A stretch of DNA of 64,000 bases from JAHRAW01 sp965212085 (GCA_965212085.1 OZ243042.1:496001-560000); one strand, 5' to 3'; counted from the first letter of the stretch, positions 52,267 through 60,745 are shown. Notes: generated from the sequence alone by a model not told the origin. Translations and numbers: made by a program.

Positions 52267-52316
52267 GTTCATCACTTGCCCATTACTTGCCCATTACTTG
52301 CCCATTACTTGCTCAG
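52267..52316. repeat. Short tandem repeat between ruvA and ruvB
   Basis: Four consecutive copies of a 12-base unit close to CATTACTTGCCC (TCACTTGCCC, then CATTACTTGCCC twice, then CATTACTTGCTC). The array fills the 43-base spacer and reaches into the last codons of ruvA (LQYLSK). Copy number probably varies. Confidence 0.85.
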
Positions 52317-52892
52317 GTACTGCAAGGCGTTGCGAATCAAATCCTCGCGCCCGCCACCGTCGGTTTCCACGGCGCGCACCGCGCGGTTGGCGTCGGCGGC
52401 CTTGTAGCCGAGGGCGAGCAATGCGCCGATGGCGTCCTGCACCGGGCCGGCGTTGGCGGGGTCGGCGGCTGCGTGGTCCGCCGCGCCGAGGGTGTCTATG
52501 CGGTCGCGCAGGTCGAGGATCATGCGCTGGGCGGTTTTTTTGCCGATGCCCGGCACGCGGGTAAGGGCGGCGACGTCTTCGCGGTGGATGCAGGCGATGA
52601 ACTGGCCCGCGCTCAGGGTCGAGAGAATCGCCAGCGCCACCCGCGGCCCGACCCCGTTGATGCGCAGCAGGGCGCGAAATAACTCCCGCTGGGGCTGGTC
52701 GGAAAACCCATACAACAGCTGCGCGTCCTCGCGCACCACGAGGTGAACGAACAATGAAACCGGCCGGTCGTCCTCGGGCAGGTCGTAGAAAGTGGTCATC
52801 GGCGCTTCCAGTTCATAGCCGACGCCGCCGACTTCGAGCAGCAGAAACGGGGGCTGCTTTTGCATCAGCCGGCCGCTGAGATGGCCGATCAT
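52305..52892 (-). CDS. ruvA: Holliday junction DNA-binding protein RuvA
   Basis: 195 residues. N-terminal OB fold (MIGHLSGRLMQKQPPFLLLEVGGVGYEL), then helix-hairpin-helix motifs (LLRINGVGPRVALAILS and LTRVPGIGKKTAQRMILDLRDR, about 70-135), then a flexible acidic linker and domain III (GALLALGYKAADANRAVRAV), which contacts RuvB. It binds four-way junctions as a tetramer. It is downstream of ruvC in the ruvC-ruvA-ruvB order. Confidence 0.97.
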   Translation of the reverse strand: MIGHLSGRLMQKQPPFLLLEVGGVGYELEAPMTTFYDLPEDDRPVSLFVHLVVREDAQLLYGFSDQPQRELFRALLRINGVGPRVALAILSTLSAGQFIACIHREDVAALTRVPGIGKKTAQRMILDLRDRIDTLGAADHAAADPANAGPVQDAIGALLALGYKAADANRAVRAVETDGGGREDLIRNALQYLSK

Positions 52893-52904
52893 TTGGGGTT
52901 GCCG

Positions 52905-52937
52905 GTCGGTGTGTCGGTCATTGTGTCGGTCAGTGTA
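52905..52937. repeat. Short tandem repeat between ruvC and ruvA
   Basis: Three partial copies of a 10-base unit GTGTCGGTCA (CGGTCGGT, GTGTCGGTCATT, GTGTCGGTCAGT). It occupies most of the 60-base spacer. Confidence 0.75.
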
Positions 52938-52952
52938 AGGTTGCGGGATCGG

Positions 52953-53444
52953 TTACGAAGCGCGGTTCAATTTTTCTTCGACCTGCATGGTGTGAATATG
53001 ACAGATCGCGCAGGCCAGCGCATCCGCTTCATCGCTGCCCGGCGGCGCGCGCAGTCCGAGCAGCACGCGCACCATGTGTTGCACTTGCTCCTTTTTGGCG
53101 CTGCCCGCGCCCACCACGGCGCGCTTGATTTGCAGCGCGGAGTATTCCTCCACCTCAAGGCCGGCCACCACCGCCGCGCACACCGCGCTGCCGCTGGCCT
53201 GCCCCAGCACCAGCGCCGAGCGCGCGTTGTTGGCGACGAATACCTGCTCCACCGCCACCGCGTCGGGGCGGTGTTGCTCGATGACGCGCTGAACGCCGCG
53301 ATAGATTTCCCCGAGGCGCGCGCTCAACGGGCCGCCGTCCATGCGCACACATTCCCAGGCGACCGGGCGCAGGCCGTCGCGGGTCGTCTCCACCACGCCG
53401 AGGCCGGTCCTGCGGGAACCCGGATCAATGCCCAGCACCCTCAT
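52953..53444 (-). CDS. ruvC: Crossover junction endodeoxyribonuclease RuvC
   Basis: 163 residues from ATG 53444 (MRVLGIDPGSRRTG). The longer frame upstream translates a CCCCAT microsatellite (DGDGDEDGDGD) and is not used. Metal-binding acidic residues fit the family: Asp in GIDPG, Glu in VAVEQVFV, and the Asp/His cluster in SDEADALACAICH near the C-terminus. It cuts Holliday junctions held by RuvAB. Its start is 37 bases after the yebC stop. Confidence 0.96.
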   Translation of the reverse strand: MRVLGIDPGSRRTGLGVVETTRDGLRPVAWECVRMDGGPLSARLGEIYRGVQRVIEQHRPDAVAVEQVFVANNARSALVLGQASGSAVCAAVVAGLEVEEYSALQIKRAVVGAGSAKKEQVQHMVRVLLGLRAPPGSDEADALACAICHIHTMQVEEKLNRAS

Positions 53445-53446
53445 GG

Positions 53447-53482
53447 CGAAGTCTCCATCCCCATCTTCATCCCCATCCCCAT
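53447..53482. repeat. CCCCAT microsatellite between yebC and ruvC
   Basis: CTCCATCCCCATCTTCATCCC followed by further CCCCAT units fills the whole spacer between the yebC stop and the ruvC start. It would place a tract of GATGGG repeats directly upstream of ruvC translation, possibly acting as a weak ribosome-binding stretch (GATGGGGATG). Confidence 0.8.
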
Positions 53483-54210
53483 CAACCGGCCTCGACAAAA
53501 GCCGCGTTGGTGAACACGTTCTGGACGTCATCCAGCTGTTCAAGGGCGTCAATCAAGCGCGCCGCCTGCTCGGCGTCATCGCCGCTCAGTTCGGTGTGGG
53601 TGGCCGGGCGTTGAATCAATTCGGACACCTCCGGCGCGAGTTCGGCTTCCCGGAAAGCCCGCTCCACTTCCGGGTAGTCCTGGGGCGAGGCCACCACTTC
53701 GACGATGCCGTCTTCGCTGTCAATGTCATCGGCCCCGGCCGCCAGCGCGATCTCCATGATGCGCTCCTCGTCGGCGCCTTCGGAAAAGATCAGCGAGCCG
53801 ATTTTCTCGAACAGGTAAGACACCGAACCATCGGTGCCGAGATTGCCGCCGTGTTTGACAAAGGCGTGGCGAACCTCGCTGACCGCGCGGTTGCGGTTGT
53901 CGGTGGCACATTCCACCAGCACCGCCACGCCGCCGGGGCCGTAGCCCTCGTAGCGGATCTCTTCAATGGCGTCGCCGCCGGCGTTCCCCGCCCCGCGCTT
54001 TACCGCCCGCTGAATGGTGTCCCTGGTCATGTTGGCCGCCAGCGCCTTGTCAACCGCCGAGCGCAAGCGCGGATTGGCGTCCGCATCGCCGCCGCCGAGA
54101 CGCGCGGCAACCGTGATTTCCTTGATCAGTTTGGTAAAAACCTTGCCGCGCCTGGCGTCCTGGGCCGCTTTACGGAACTTGATATTCGCCCATTTGCTGT
54201 GGCCGGCCAT
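53482..54210 (-). CDS. yebC: YebC/PmpR family transcriptional regulator
   Basis: 242 residues with the invariant start MAGHSKWANIKFRKAAQDARRGKVFTKLIKEI and the central RAVKRGAGN ... EIRYEGYGPGGVAVLVECATDNRNRA block. This family includes DNA-binding regulators and, by recent work, factors that help ribosomes through polyproline; the TACO1 homologue acts in mitochondria. The role here is not decided by sequence. Position next to ruvC is conserved in gammaproteobacteria. The MTase-HNH gene ends 12 bases upstream. Confidence 0.96.
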   Translation of the reverse strand: MAGHSKWANIKFRKAAQDARRGKVFTKLIKEITVAARLGGGDADANPRLRSAVDKALAANMTRDTIQRAVKRGAGNAGGDAIEEIRYEGYGPGGVAVLVECATDNRNRAVSEVRHAFVKHGGNLGTDGSVSYLFEKIGSLIFSEGADEERIMEIALAAGADDIDSEDGIVEVVASPQDYPEVERAFREAELAPEVSELIQRPATHTELSGDDAEQAARLIDALEQLDDVQNVFTNAAFVEAG

Positions 54211-54222
54211 CGGTGCCTCCCG

Positions 54223-55584
54223 CTAGTCGCCAAAACTGACTTGCTTGAGTTTTTCCCGGCGCGCGCGAATTCTCGCCTGCAAATATACCATCGGGCGGTC
54301 GCCTTTAACGCTGTTGCAATTTCCGCACAGCAATTGCAAGTTGCCGACATAATCTCCACCGCCTTTGTTTCTTGGGATAATGTGGTCAAGGTGAAAATCC
54401 CATTTCTCAAAATGTCGCTGACAACCGGCGCAGTCGCCGCCCTGCTCGCCGTATAAGCGGTCTTTTATTTTGTTCTTTTGGGTGGTGTTTTTTAAGTTAA
54501 TGGCGGATATATCGGTGCGTTCCGGTATGTCCGTTCGGTGGATAAAATTCAGCCTTTCTTTGGGAGCGAAATGTTTAAGCACCCCCGCGTCATCCGTTAG
54601 CCGTTCCATCAAAATATCCGCCGCGGGCTCGGCAATATCAATGCCAATCCATTTGCGGCGGTGTTGTTGCGCGGCGACCATTGCGGTTGCACATCCGCAG
54701 AATGGATCCAAAACAACGTCGCCTTCGTTGCTGCCGGCCTTGATGACGCGCTCCAATAGGGCCAGCGGTTTTTGTGTCGGGTAGTCGGTGCGCTCTTTTG
54801 AACTGCCTGACAGATAAGGAATTCCGAGAAAAACGTCGCTTTGCCTGACGCCTTCAACCTGGTCTAAATAACTTTTGTTCTTAGCCGTGCCTTTGGTGTC
54901 TTTGCGCCGCAAAGTTCTAAAAACTCTGCCATCCATGTTAAGCAAACTTTCATAAGTGTGCGTTCCCTTTAACTTCTCAATGCTGCCATCGGATTTTTCC
55001 AAAAACCGATATTCCTTTAAAGATTGTTCGTTATGTTTCGTGTAGATTTGGTTAAATACCGCTTGTTTGCTTTTGGCGTAAAATAAAATGCAATCGTGTT
55101 GTTTTTGCAAACTTTTGGCTTTTGCCGTCCAGCGTCCATAGTGCCAAATAATTTCATTTCTAAAATTGCTTCGCCCAAAAATGCCGTCCAATACTATTTT
55201 TAGATAATGACTGGCAGTCGGGTCACAGTGCAGGTAAATATTGCCGGTGAGTTTTAGCACCCGGTGGCACTGAATCATCCGTTGTGCCATGTAAGTGATG
55301 TAAGACATCATCGCCTTGCTGTGGGCGTCCCCGATTGTTTGGATGTAATCCACCAGGGCGGGGTAGTCAATTACCAAACGTTCCAGGGTTTCGGCGTCAA
55401 CATCCTGCCAGGTCCACATATCCTTAAACTCCGCTCCCGCCGCCTTGCTCCCGACCGGCGCTTTGTACATGCGCTTGCTGTTAAACGGCGGGTCAAGGTA
55501 TATCAAATCAATACATTCGCTGTTCATTCCATTGAGAATATAAAGATTGTCACCGGTGAATAAGGCGTTGGGTTTTATATTCAT
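54223..55584 (-). CDS. DNA methyltransferase (beta-class N4/N6) fused to an HNH nuclease domain
   Basis: 453 residues; ATG 55584 has GGAG 8 bases upstream. Motif IV DPPF (31-34) precedes motif I DPFCGCAT (293-300), the order of beta-class amino-methyltransferases, with YPTQKPLALLERVI before motif I. The variable middle (about 150-270) would be the target-recognition part. The C-terminus (383-430) is an HNH domain: CxxC 385/388, DH 400-401, Asn 415 and CxxC 420/423. One chain thus has both modification and candidate cleavage modules. It may be a compact restriction-modification protein or a methyltransferase with an accessory nuclease. The gene is clearly AT-richer than its neighbours and sits between aspS and yebC, which are usually adjacent or nearly so, suggesting acquisition. 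No separate endonuclease gene is nearby. DNA specificity is unknown. Confidence 0.88.
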   Translation of the reverse strand: MNIKPNALFTGDNLYILNGMNSECIDLIYLDPPFNSKRMYKAPVGSKAAGAEFKDMWTWQDVDAETLERLVIDYPALVDYIQTIGDAHSKAMMSYITYMAQRMIQCHRVLKLTGNIYLHCDPTASHYLKIVLDGIFGRSNFRNEIIWHYGRWTAKAKSLQKQHDCILFYAKSKQAVFNQIYTKHNEQSLKEYRFLEKSDGSIEKLKGTHTYESLLNMDGRVFRTLRRKDTKGTAKNKSYLDQVEGVRQSDVFLGIPYLSGSSKERTDYPTQKPLALLERVIKAGSNEGDVVLDPFCGCATAMVAAQQHRRKWIGIDIAEPAADILMERLTDDAGVLKHFAPKERLNFIHRTDIPERTDISAINLKNTTQKNKIKDRLYGEQGGDCAGCQRHFEKWDFHLDHIIPRNKGGGDYVGNLQLLCGNCNSVKGDRPMVYLQARIRARREKLKQVSFGD

Positions 55585-55638
55585 TTTGTTACTCCGTGTA
55601 GTTGGTTTCTCATTATAACCATTTGCGCGGCGCCGGTA

Positions 55639-57438
55639 TTATTGCCGGGGGTTGGTTTTTACGCCGCCCGTTTTCCCGATCTGCAAACCAAGCTCCCTGA
55701 GCTGCTTGCGGTCAACCGGACTCGGCGCTTCGGTCAGCAGGCACGAGGCTTTTTGCGTTTTGGGGAAGGCGATTACGTCGCGGATGGACTCGGCGCCGCT
55801 CAGCAGGGCGGCGAGACGGTCTATGCCGAAGGCGATGCCGCCGTGGGGCGGGGCGCCGTATTGCAGGCCTTCGAGGAGGAAGCCAAACTCGGTTTCGGCC
55901 TGTTGGCGGGGGATGCCGAGGGCATCGAGGATTTGCCGTTGCAGGCCGGCGTCGTGGATGCGGATGGAGCCGCCGCCGATTTCCGCGCCGTTCAGCACCA
56001 GATCATATGCTCGCGACAAGACCCGGCCGGGGTCGCCGGCGAGCCATTGAATATCTTCTTCGCGGGGGGCGGTGAACGGGTGGTGCTGGGGTTCCCATCG
56101 CCGCGCTTCTTCGTTCCACGCCACCAGCGGGAAGTCCACCACCCACAACGGCTTCCAGCCCGCTTCCACCAGTTCCAGGTCGCGGGCGGTCTTGAGCCGC
56201 AGCGCGCCGAGGGCGTCGTTGACCACCGATGCGCGGTCGGCGCCGAAAAAAATCAGGTCGCCGCTTTGGGCGGCGGTGCGTTCGAGGATTCCCGCAAGCG
56301 CGTCATCGGGCAAGAATTTGGTGATCGGCGATTGCAGGCCGTCCCGCGGACTGGCGGCGGCGGGGTCGTTGACCTTGATGTATGCCAGTCCGCCGGCGCC
56401 GAATGGTTTGACGAACTCGGTGTACTGGTCAATCTGCGCGCGGGACAGGCGGGCGCCGCCGGGGATGTTGAGCGCCGCCACGCGCCCCGCCGGGTCGCGG
56501 GCGGGGGCCGCGAAAACCTTGAACTCGACTTCGGCCATGAGGTCGGTCAACTCGCTCAACTCCAGGGCAACGCGCAGATCCGGCCGGTCGTTGCCGTAGC
56601 GGGACAGCGCTTCGGCGTGGCTCAGGCGCGGTATGGGGTCGGGCAGCGCAACGCCAGCCACGGCCCGGAACAACTCCCGGATCATCTCCTCCATCAGGGT
56701 CATGACTTCGTCCTCATCCACGAACGACATCTCGACGTCCAACTGGGTGAACTCGGGCTGGCGGTCGGCGCGCAGGTCTTCGTCCCGGAAGCAGCGGGCG
56801 ATTTGATAGTAGCGTTCAAACCCGGCCACCATCAGCAACTGCTTGAACAACTGCGGCGACTGCGGCAGGGCGAAAAACCGGCCGGGGTGGGTGCGGCTGG
56901 GAACCAGGTAGTCGCGCGCGCCTTCGGGGGTCGAGCGGGTCAGGATGGGGGTTTCGATGTCCACAAAATCCCGCGCGTCTAGAAAACGCCGCATCTCGCT
57001 AACCAGGCGGTGGCGCAAGCGCAGGGCCTGCTGCATCGGCGCACGCCGCAGATCCAAAAAGCGGTACTTGAGGCGCACCGGCTCGCTGATCTCGTCGTCG
57101 TCCAACTGAAACGGCAGGGGCGCGGCGCGGTTCAGCAGATCGATGCGCTCCGCCACCACTTCAATTTCCCCGGTGGGCAACTCCGGATTTTCGGTTCCTT
57201 CGGGCCGCCGGCGCACCGTGCCGGTCACCCCCAGCACGAACTCGTTGCGCGCCTGATCGGCCGCCGCAAAAGGCGCCGGCGCGTCCGGGTCGGCGACCAC
57301 CTGCACGCGGCCGCTGCGGTCGCGCAGGTCAATGAAGATCACGCCGCCGTGATCGCGGCGGTTCAACACCCAGCCGGCGAGGGAGACGGTGCGGCCAACG
57401 TCGTCGAGGTTTAGGTGGCCGCTTAGGTGAGTGCGCAT
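55639..57438 (-). CDS. aspS: Aspartate--tRNA ligase
   Basis: 599 residues from ATG 57438 (MRTHLSGHLNLDDVGRTVSLAGWV), the start used by homologues. ATG 57462 would add MTKPTPTP, encoded by a GGGGTT repeat, and is less likely. Anticodon-binding OB fold at the N-terminus (NRRDHGGVIFIDLRDRSG). Class II motif 2 is FRDEDLRADRQPEFTQLDVEMSF and motif 3 is GIAFGIDRLAALL, with the bacterial GAD insertion between (about 290-410). It charges tRNA-Asp in the cytoplasm. It is downstream of the FmdB-like gene in the same direction. Confidence 0.97.
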   Translation of the reverse strand: MRTHLSGHLNLDDVGRTVSLAGWVLNRRDHGGVIFIDLRDRSGRVQVVADPDAPAPFAAADQARNEFVLGVTGTVRRRPEGTENPELPTGEIEVVAERIDLLNRAAPLPFQLDDDEISEPVRLKYRFLDLRRAPMQQALRLRHRLVSEMRRFLDARDFVDIETPILTRSTPEGARDYLVPSRTHPGRFFALPQSPQLFKQLLMVAGFERYYQIARCFRDEDLRADRQPEFTQLDVEMSFVDEDEVMTLMEEMIRELFRAVAGVALPDPIPRLSHAEALSRYGNDRPDLRVALELSELTDLMAEVEFKVFAAPARDPAGRVAALNIPGGARLSRAQIDQYTEFVKPFGAGGLAYIKVNDPAAASPRDGLQSPITKFLPDDALAGILERTAAQSGDLIFFGADRASVVNDALGALRLKTARDLELVEAGWKPLWVVDFPLVAWNEEARRWEPQHHPFTAPREEDIQWLAGDPGRVLSRAYDLVLNGAEIGGGSIRIHDAGLQRQILDALGIPRQQAETEFGFLLEGLQYGAPPHGGIAFGIDRLAALLSGAESIRDVIAFPKTQKASCLLTEAPSPVDRKQLRELGLQIGKTGGVKTNPRQ

Positions 57439-57477
57439 GGGGGTTGGGGTTGGTTTGGTCATTTCCGTGAAAGGGGT

Positions 57478-57527
57478 TGTCCGGCTACGTGCGCGAGAGT
57501 CCGGCTGTGCCGGAAGGGTTTAAACGG
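57478..57527. repeat. Partial family B repeat between the FmdB-like gene and aspS
   Basis: GTCCGGCTACGTGCGCGAGA followed by GTCCGGCTGTGCCGGAAGGG and TTTAAACGG is the terminal part of family B, with one piece duplicated. It lies just upstream of aspS, within the intergenic gap. Confidence 0.7.
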
Positions 57528-57549
57528 ATACCCGCTTTCACGGCGGCGT

Positions 57550-57888
57550 TCAAGTTTCCATTGGGGCGCTTGGGGGCGCTTTTTTTGCCGGCTTGGTGGT
57601 CGGCTCAGTGGCCGGCTCAGTGGAGGACGGCTTTTCCCCGGCGTTGTCTTTTTTGGCCTTTTGCTCGTCGGTGGTTTTGGACTGCTCGCCGTCCTTTTTG
57701 GCGCCGCTGTTTTTGAAGTCGGTTTCGTACCAGCCGCCGCCCTTGAGGCGGAACGCCGCCCGGGAGATCAGTTTTTTCAAACTGGCCTCGCCACATTCCG
57801 GGCAGTAGCACAACGGCTCGTCGGCAATTTTTTGCAGGGCTTCCAGGCGGTGCCCACAGGCGTTGCACTGGTATTCGTAAAACGGCAT
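57550..57888 (-). CDS. FmdB-type zinc-ribbon protein
   Basis: 112 residues from ATG 57888, with GGGAG about 7 bases upstream. MPFYEYQCNACGHRLE ... CYCPECGEASLKKLIS is the FmdB regulatory-protein ribbon, with Cys 8, 11, 29 and 32 as likely zinc ligands. A conserved FRLKGGGWYETDF follows. The rest is a Lys/Glu/Thr/Pro-rich disordered tail (about 70-112). The family is widespread and functionally poorly defined. In many proteobacteria it stands immediately before aspS, as here. Confidence 0.9.
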   Translation of the reverse strand: MPFYEYQCNACGHRLEALQKIADEPLCYCPECGEASLKKLISRAAFRLKGGGWYETDFKNSGAKKDGEQSKTTDEQKAKKDNAGEKPSSTEPATEPTTKPAKKAPPSAPMET

Positions 57889-57980
57889 CGGTTGCTCCCG
57901 TCTCCTCAACGGACGGCAAAAATGGTGCGCGGCATTATATCCGAAAGCCGAAACCGCCGTCACATTAAAAGGGGCGGGAA

Positions 57981-58112
57981 TCCGTTCAAACCCTTCCGGC
58001 GATAGCCGGACTGTCGCGCACAGGGATGTGCGCGCGGCGCTGGAAACAGGAGTTTCCCCGCGCTGCAAAGGGGGGCGCGGGGGGTCTCCCCCCGCAAAAG
58101 CGCGTCACGCGC
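57981..58112 (+). repeat. Interspersed repeat family B, full copy
   Basis: CCGTTCAAACCCTTCCGGCG to the GCGCGTCACGCGC end, in the same orientation as 645-750 and opposite to the copies at 43669-44752. A second GCGCGTCACG lies at 58140-58149 and contains the TGA of the next gene (58147-58145). It fills most of the 57889-58144 interval, in which I see no gene. Confidence 0.85.
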
Positions 58113-58144
58113 ACAAAACGCGCCCCGCGCACCGCAAATGCGCG

Positions 58145-59245
58145 TCACGAGCCCCGGGCATCGCCGACCCAGTCCAGCCCCGAACCGCTGCTGTCCACCG
58201 GCTCGCCGTCCTTGTCCACGCAGTAGCGGCCAAAGACCACGGCCTCAAAAACCGCGCCGTGTTTGCGCAGCAGGGTGTGTTCAAACAGGATGCTGCGATG
58301 CACTTTGGCGCCGCCTTGCAGGTGGCAGCCGTGGGAGATCCAGGTCGGGCCGTGGATTTCGCAGCCGGCTTCTATGCGGGAGTTGGCGCCGATGTACACC
58401 GGCCCTTCGATGAGCACGTCGTCCCAGTCAACCTTCACGTTCAAGCCGGTCCACACCTGCGGCAGCACTTCCCGGCCGGGCATTCGGATGCCCCGCAGCA
58501 GGCCGCGCATGAGTTGCTGGTTGGCGCTCCAGTAGTCGCTCAAGCGGCCGATGTCCACCCAGTGAAAAGGCAGCTCAATGGCCTGAAACGGCAGCTTTTT
58601 TTCGATCAGTCCGGGCAGCAGTTGCGCGCCCATGTCGTACACCGTGTCGGGCGGGATCTGCTCGAGGATTTCCGGCTCAAACAGGCAGATGCCGGTGTTG
58701 ACCAGGTTGGATTTGGCTTCTTCCACGGTGGGCTTTTCCTGGAAGGAGGTGATCATGCCGCGCGCGTCGCAGACCACCACGCCGTAGTTGGAGACCCGCT
58801 CTTTGGGAACCTTGTGCACCACGATGCTGGCTTTGGCGCCGGACTGCCAGTGCTTGCGCAGCGCCGAGGTCAGGTCGAGGTCGAAGATGGCGTCGCCGCA
58901 CACCACCAGAAAGGTGTCGTCAAAAAAACCCCCGAACTCGTGGATGCGCTTGATGCCCCCCGCCGAGCCGAGGGGTTCGCTGACCACCTTGCCCTTCTCG
59001 ATGCGGCCCTCAAAGGAATAGCCGATGCTCACCCCCCAGCGCCGGCCGTCGCCGAAATAGTTTTCGATGGACTCGGGCAGGTGGCTGACGTTCACCATGA
59101 TGTTGGTGAAGTTGTGGGCGGCGAGTTGCTCGATCAGGTATTCCATCACCGGCTTGCCGAGCACCGGAATCATCGGCTTGGGCAGCTCGTAGGTCAGCGG
59201 CTGCACGCGGGTCCCCCGGCCCGCCGCCAGGATCATGGCTTTCAT
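58145..59245 (-). CDS. Sugar-phosphate nucleotidyltransferase (NDP-sugar pyrophosphorylase)
   Basis: 366 residues. N-terminal nucleotidyltransferase domain with the signature MILAAGRGTRVQPLTYELPKPM (3-24), LPLGSAGGIKR-like SEPLGSAGGI, and metal site VVCGDAIFDLDL (about 113-124). The C-terminal part (about 265-350) has hexapeptide-like left-handed helix turns (VLIEGPVYIGANSRIEAGCEIHGPTWI). This fold makes NDP-mannose or NDP-glucose from the sugar-1-phosphate and NTP for surface polysaccharide. Which sugar cannot be told. The C-terminal tail ends in DARGS, with the stop inside family B-like sequence, so the terminus may have been altered by the repeat. Confidence 0.88.
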   Translation of the reverse strand: MKAMILAAGRGTRVQPLTYELPKPMIPVLGKPVMEYLIEQLAAHNFTNIMVNVSHLPESIENYFGDGRRWGVSIGYSFEGRIEKGKVVSEPLGSAGGIKRIHEFGGFFDDTFLVVCGDAIFDLDLTSALRKHWQSGAKASIVVHKVPKERVSNYGVVVCDARGMITSFQEKPTVEEAKSNLVNTGICLFEPEILEQIPPDTVYDMGAQLLPGLIEKKLPFQAIELPFHWVDIGRLSDYWSANQQLMRGLLRGIRMPGREVLPQVWTGLNVKVDWDDVLIEGPVYIGANSRIEAGCEIHGPTWISHGCHLQGGAKVHRSILFEHTLLRKHGAVFEAVVFGRYCVDKDGEPVDSSGSGLDWVGDARGS

Positions 59246-59274
59246 TGCGGTAATGTTGCGCGTTTCACGCTGTA

Positions 59275-59302
59275 AAAAAAGCCCCGTCGCCGAGGCTTTT
59301 TT
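59275..59302 (-). terminator. Rho-independent terminator downstream of the YccA-family gene
   Basis: AAAAAAGCC (59275-59283) pairs with GGCTTTTTT (59294-59302). Read on the minus strand, the hairpin is GCCTCG-GCGA-CGGGGC with a GNRA-type loop and a T-run. It lies 24 bases past the stop of the upstream gene and before the nucleotidyltransferase start at 59245. It is roughly symmetric and could act in both directions. Confidence 0.85.
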
Positions 59303-59325
59303 CGGGTTGATGGCGCGGTTCGGCG

Positions 59326-60006
59326 TCAGTCGTCGCCGCCGAACAGGCCGAAGATGTGCAGCAGGCTCATGAACAGGTTGTAGATGGTGATGTAGAGGGT
59401 GATGGTGGCCATGATGTAGTTGGTTTCACCGCCGTTCACGATCTGGCTGGTTTGAAACAAAATCAGGCCGGACATCAGCAGCACAAACATCGCCGACACC
59501 GCCAGCGACAACGCCGGCATGGAGAAAATCACCGCCGCGAGGCCGGCGATAAACGCCACCAGGATGCCCACCATCAGCATGCCGCCGATGAAGGAGAAAT
59601 CCTTTTTGGTGGTCAGCACATAAGCCGACAGCCCGACAAAAATAATGCCGGTTCCGCCGAGGGCGGTCATCACCACCTGGCCGCCGTTGGCCAGGGCCGA
59701 CATATAGATATTGACGATGGGGCCGACCGTGAACCCCATAAAACCGGTGAAGGCGAACACCAGCACCAGCCCCAGCGGCGAGTTGCGGAATTTGGTGGTC
59801 AAAAACAGCAGGCCAAACCATCCCACCAGCGTGATGACGATGCCGAGGGGCGCCACGTTCATCGCCATCGCGACCCCGGCCATCACCGCGCTGAACAACA
59901 AGGTCATGGCGAGCAACAGGTAGGTATTTCTCAATACCCGGTTGATCTCCACCCCGTGGGCCATTCCGCCTCGGGCCCGCATAACCGCACTTTCAAATTC
60001 AGCCAT
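59326..60006 (-). CDS. Bax inhibitor-1/YccA family inner-membrane protein
   Basis: 226 residues from ATG 60006 (MAEFESAVMRARGG), preceded by GAGGTG at good spacing; ATG 60027 is less likely. Seven hydrophobic segments are visible (for example TYLLLAMTLLFSAVMAGVAMAM, IVITLVGWFGLLFL, LGLVLVFAFTGFMGFTVGPIV and GMLMVGILVAFIAGLAAVIF), and it ends in FGLFGGDD. The family has a conserved Asp pair and ion-leak activity in some members; Escherichia coli YccA interacts with FtsH. A terminator follows. It stands alone with its own reading direction shared with neighbours. Confidence 0.93.
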   Translation of the reverse strand: MAEFESAVMRARGGMAHGVEINRVLRNTYLLLAMTLLFSAVMAGVAMAMNVAPLGIVITLVGWFGLLFLTTKFRNSPLGLVLVFAFTGFMGFTVGPIVNIYMSALANGGQVVMTALGGTGIIFVGLSAYVLTTKKDFSFIGGMLMVGILVAFIAGLAAVIFSMPALSLAVSAMFVLLMSGLILFQTSQIVNGGETNYIMATITLYITIYNLFMSLLHIFGLFGGDD

Positions 60007-60126
60007 TTTATTCACCTCATAAGTCAAACGATGACAAAGTATAGCAAATTGACGCCGCTTCGGGCGGTCAATTTGGATTTGGGTTGAGTATATAACATAT
60101 CGGCGAATCGGGGGAAATCAAGGGAG

Positions 60127-60220
60127 CGGGGCGCGGGTAAACCCCTGTTTCCAGCGCCGGAAGGGTTTGGGCGGCGGGCGGGAACTTTGTGCGCAAGTAG
60201 GGACAGGGCGCGACCTGCCC
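60127..60220. repeat. Partial family B fragment plus imperfect family D palindrome
   Basis: GCGCGGGTAAACCCCTGTTT, CCAGCGCCGGAAGGGTTTGG (60127-60172) is a shortened family B end with its middle deleted. GTAGGGACAGGGCGCGACCTGCCCC (60197-60221) is a variant D palindrome. They lie between the DUF1244 gene and the YccA-family gene. Nothing else is seen in 60028-60265. Confidence 0.65.
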
Positions 60221-60265
60221 CTGCGCCGCCGCCGGTTGGACGGCCGTGTCCTGTGGCGGGGTGGG

Positions 60266-60583
60266 TTATTCGGTGGCCTTGTGCCGGGTGTTTTCGAATT
60301 GTTGCAGTTGTTCGGCGGACGGCTCGGTCGCGTACTTGGATTTGTACTCGGCGTAGGGCATGCCGTACACCGCTTCGCGGGCCTGGTCGTAGTCCATTTC
60401 AACGCCGCGCTCGGCGGCTGCGCTTCGGTACCACTTGGAAAAACAGTTGCGGCAGAAGTACGCCAGGTTCATCAGGTCAATGTTCTGCACTTCGGGGTGT
60501 TTGCGAAAGTGTTCTATCATTTTGCGGTACACCGCCGCCTGGATTTCGGTTTCGGTTTGTTGCTGCGGGTCAATATCGGACAT
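60266..60583 (-). CDS. DUF1244 family protein
   Basis: 105 residues from ATG 60583, with GAGG about 9 bases upstream. The sequence MIEHFRKHPEVQNIDLMNLAYFCRNCFSKWY ... YDQAREAVYGMPYAEYKSKYA matches the DUF1244 family (PF06844), including the conserved FCRNC-SKWY core. The Cys pair could bind metal. Function is unknown. It is divergent from kdsD, with a 162-base gap between the two starts. Confidence 0.9.
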   Translation of the reverse strand: MSDIDPQQQTETEIQAAVYRKMIEHFRKHPEVQNIDLMNLAYFCRNCFSKWYRSAAAERGVEMDYDQAREAVYGMPYAEYKSKYATEPSAEQLQQFENTRHKATE

Positions 60584-60745
60584 GGCTGTGGCCTCGGAAA
60601 AATAAGTATGCGCGACCGGGTGCCGGGTGCCGCGGGCCGCGCATTTTGAACAACCTGGCCTTTGATTGTAGCACCGCACCGAAATGGGCCGCCATCCCGC
60701 CCCGCGCTTTGCTATACTTGCCGTCCGCCTCCCCCGCCATTGACG

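Noticed and set aside
55642..56982. Plus-strand frame of 446 codons opposite aspS
   Set aside because: aspS has all class II motifs in the minus frame, so this is an antisense shadow.
57427..58005. Plus-strand frame overlapping the FmdB-like gene and ending in FKPFRR
   Set aside because: Opposite strand of the zinc-ribbon gene; the ending is family B sequence. The minus-strand gene has a ribosome-binding site and four Cys ligands.
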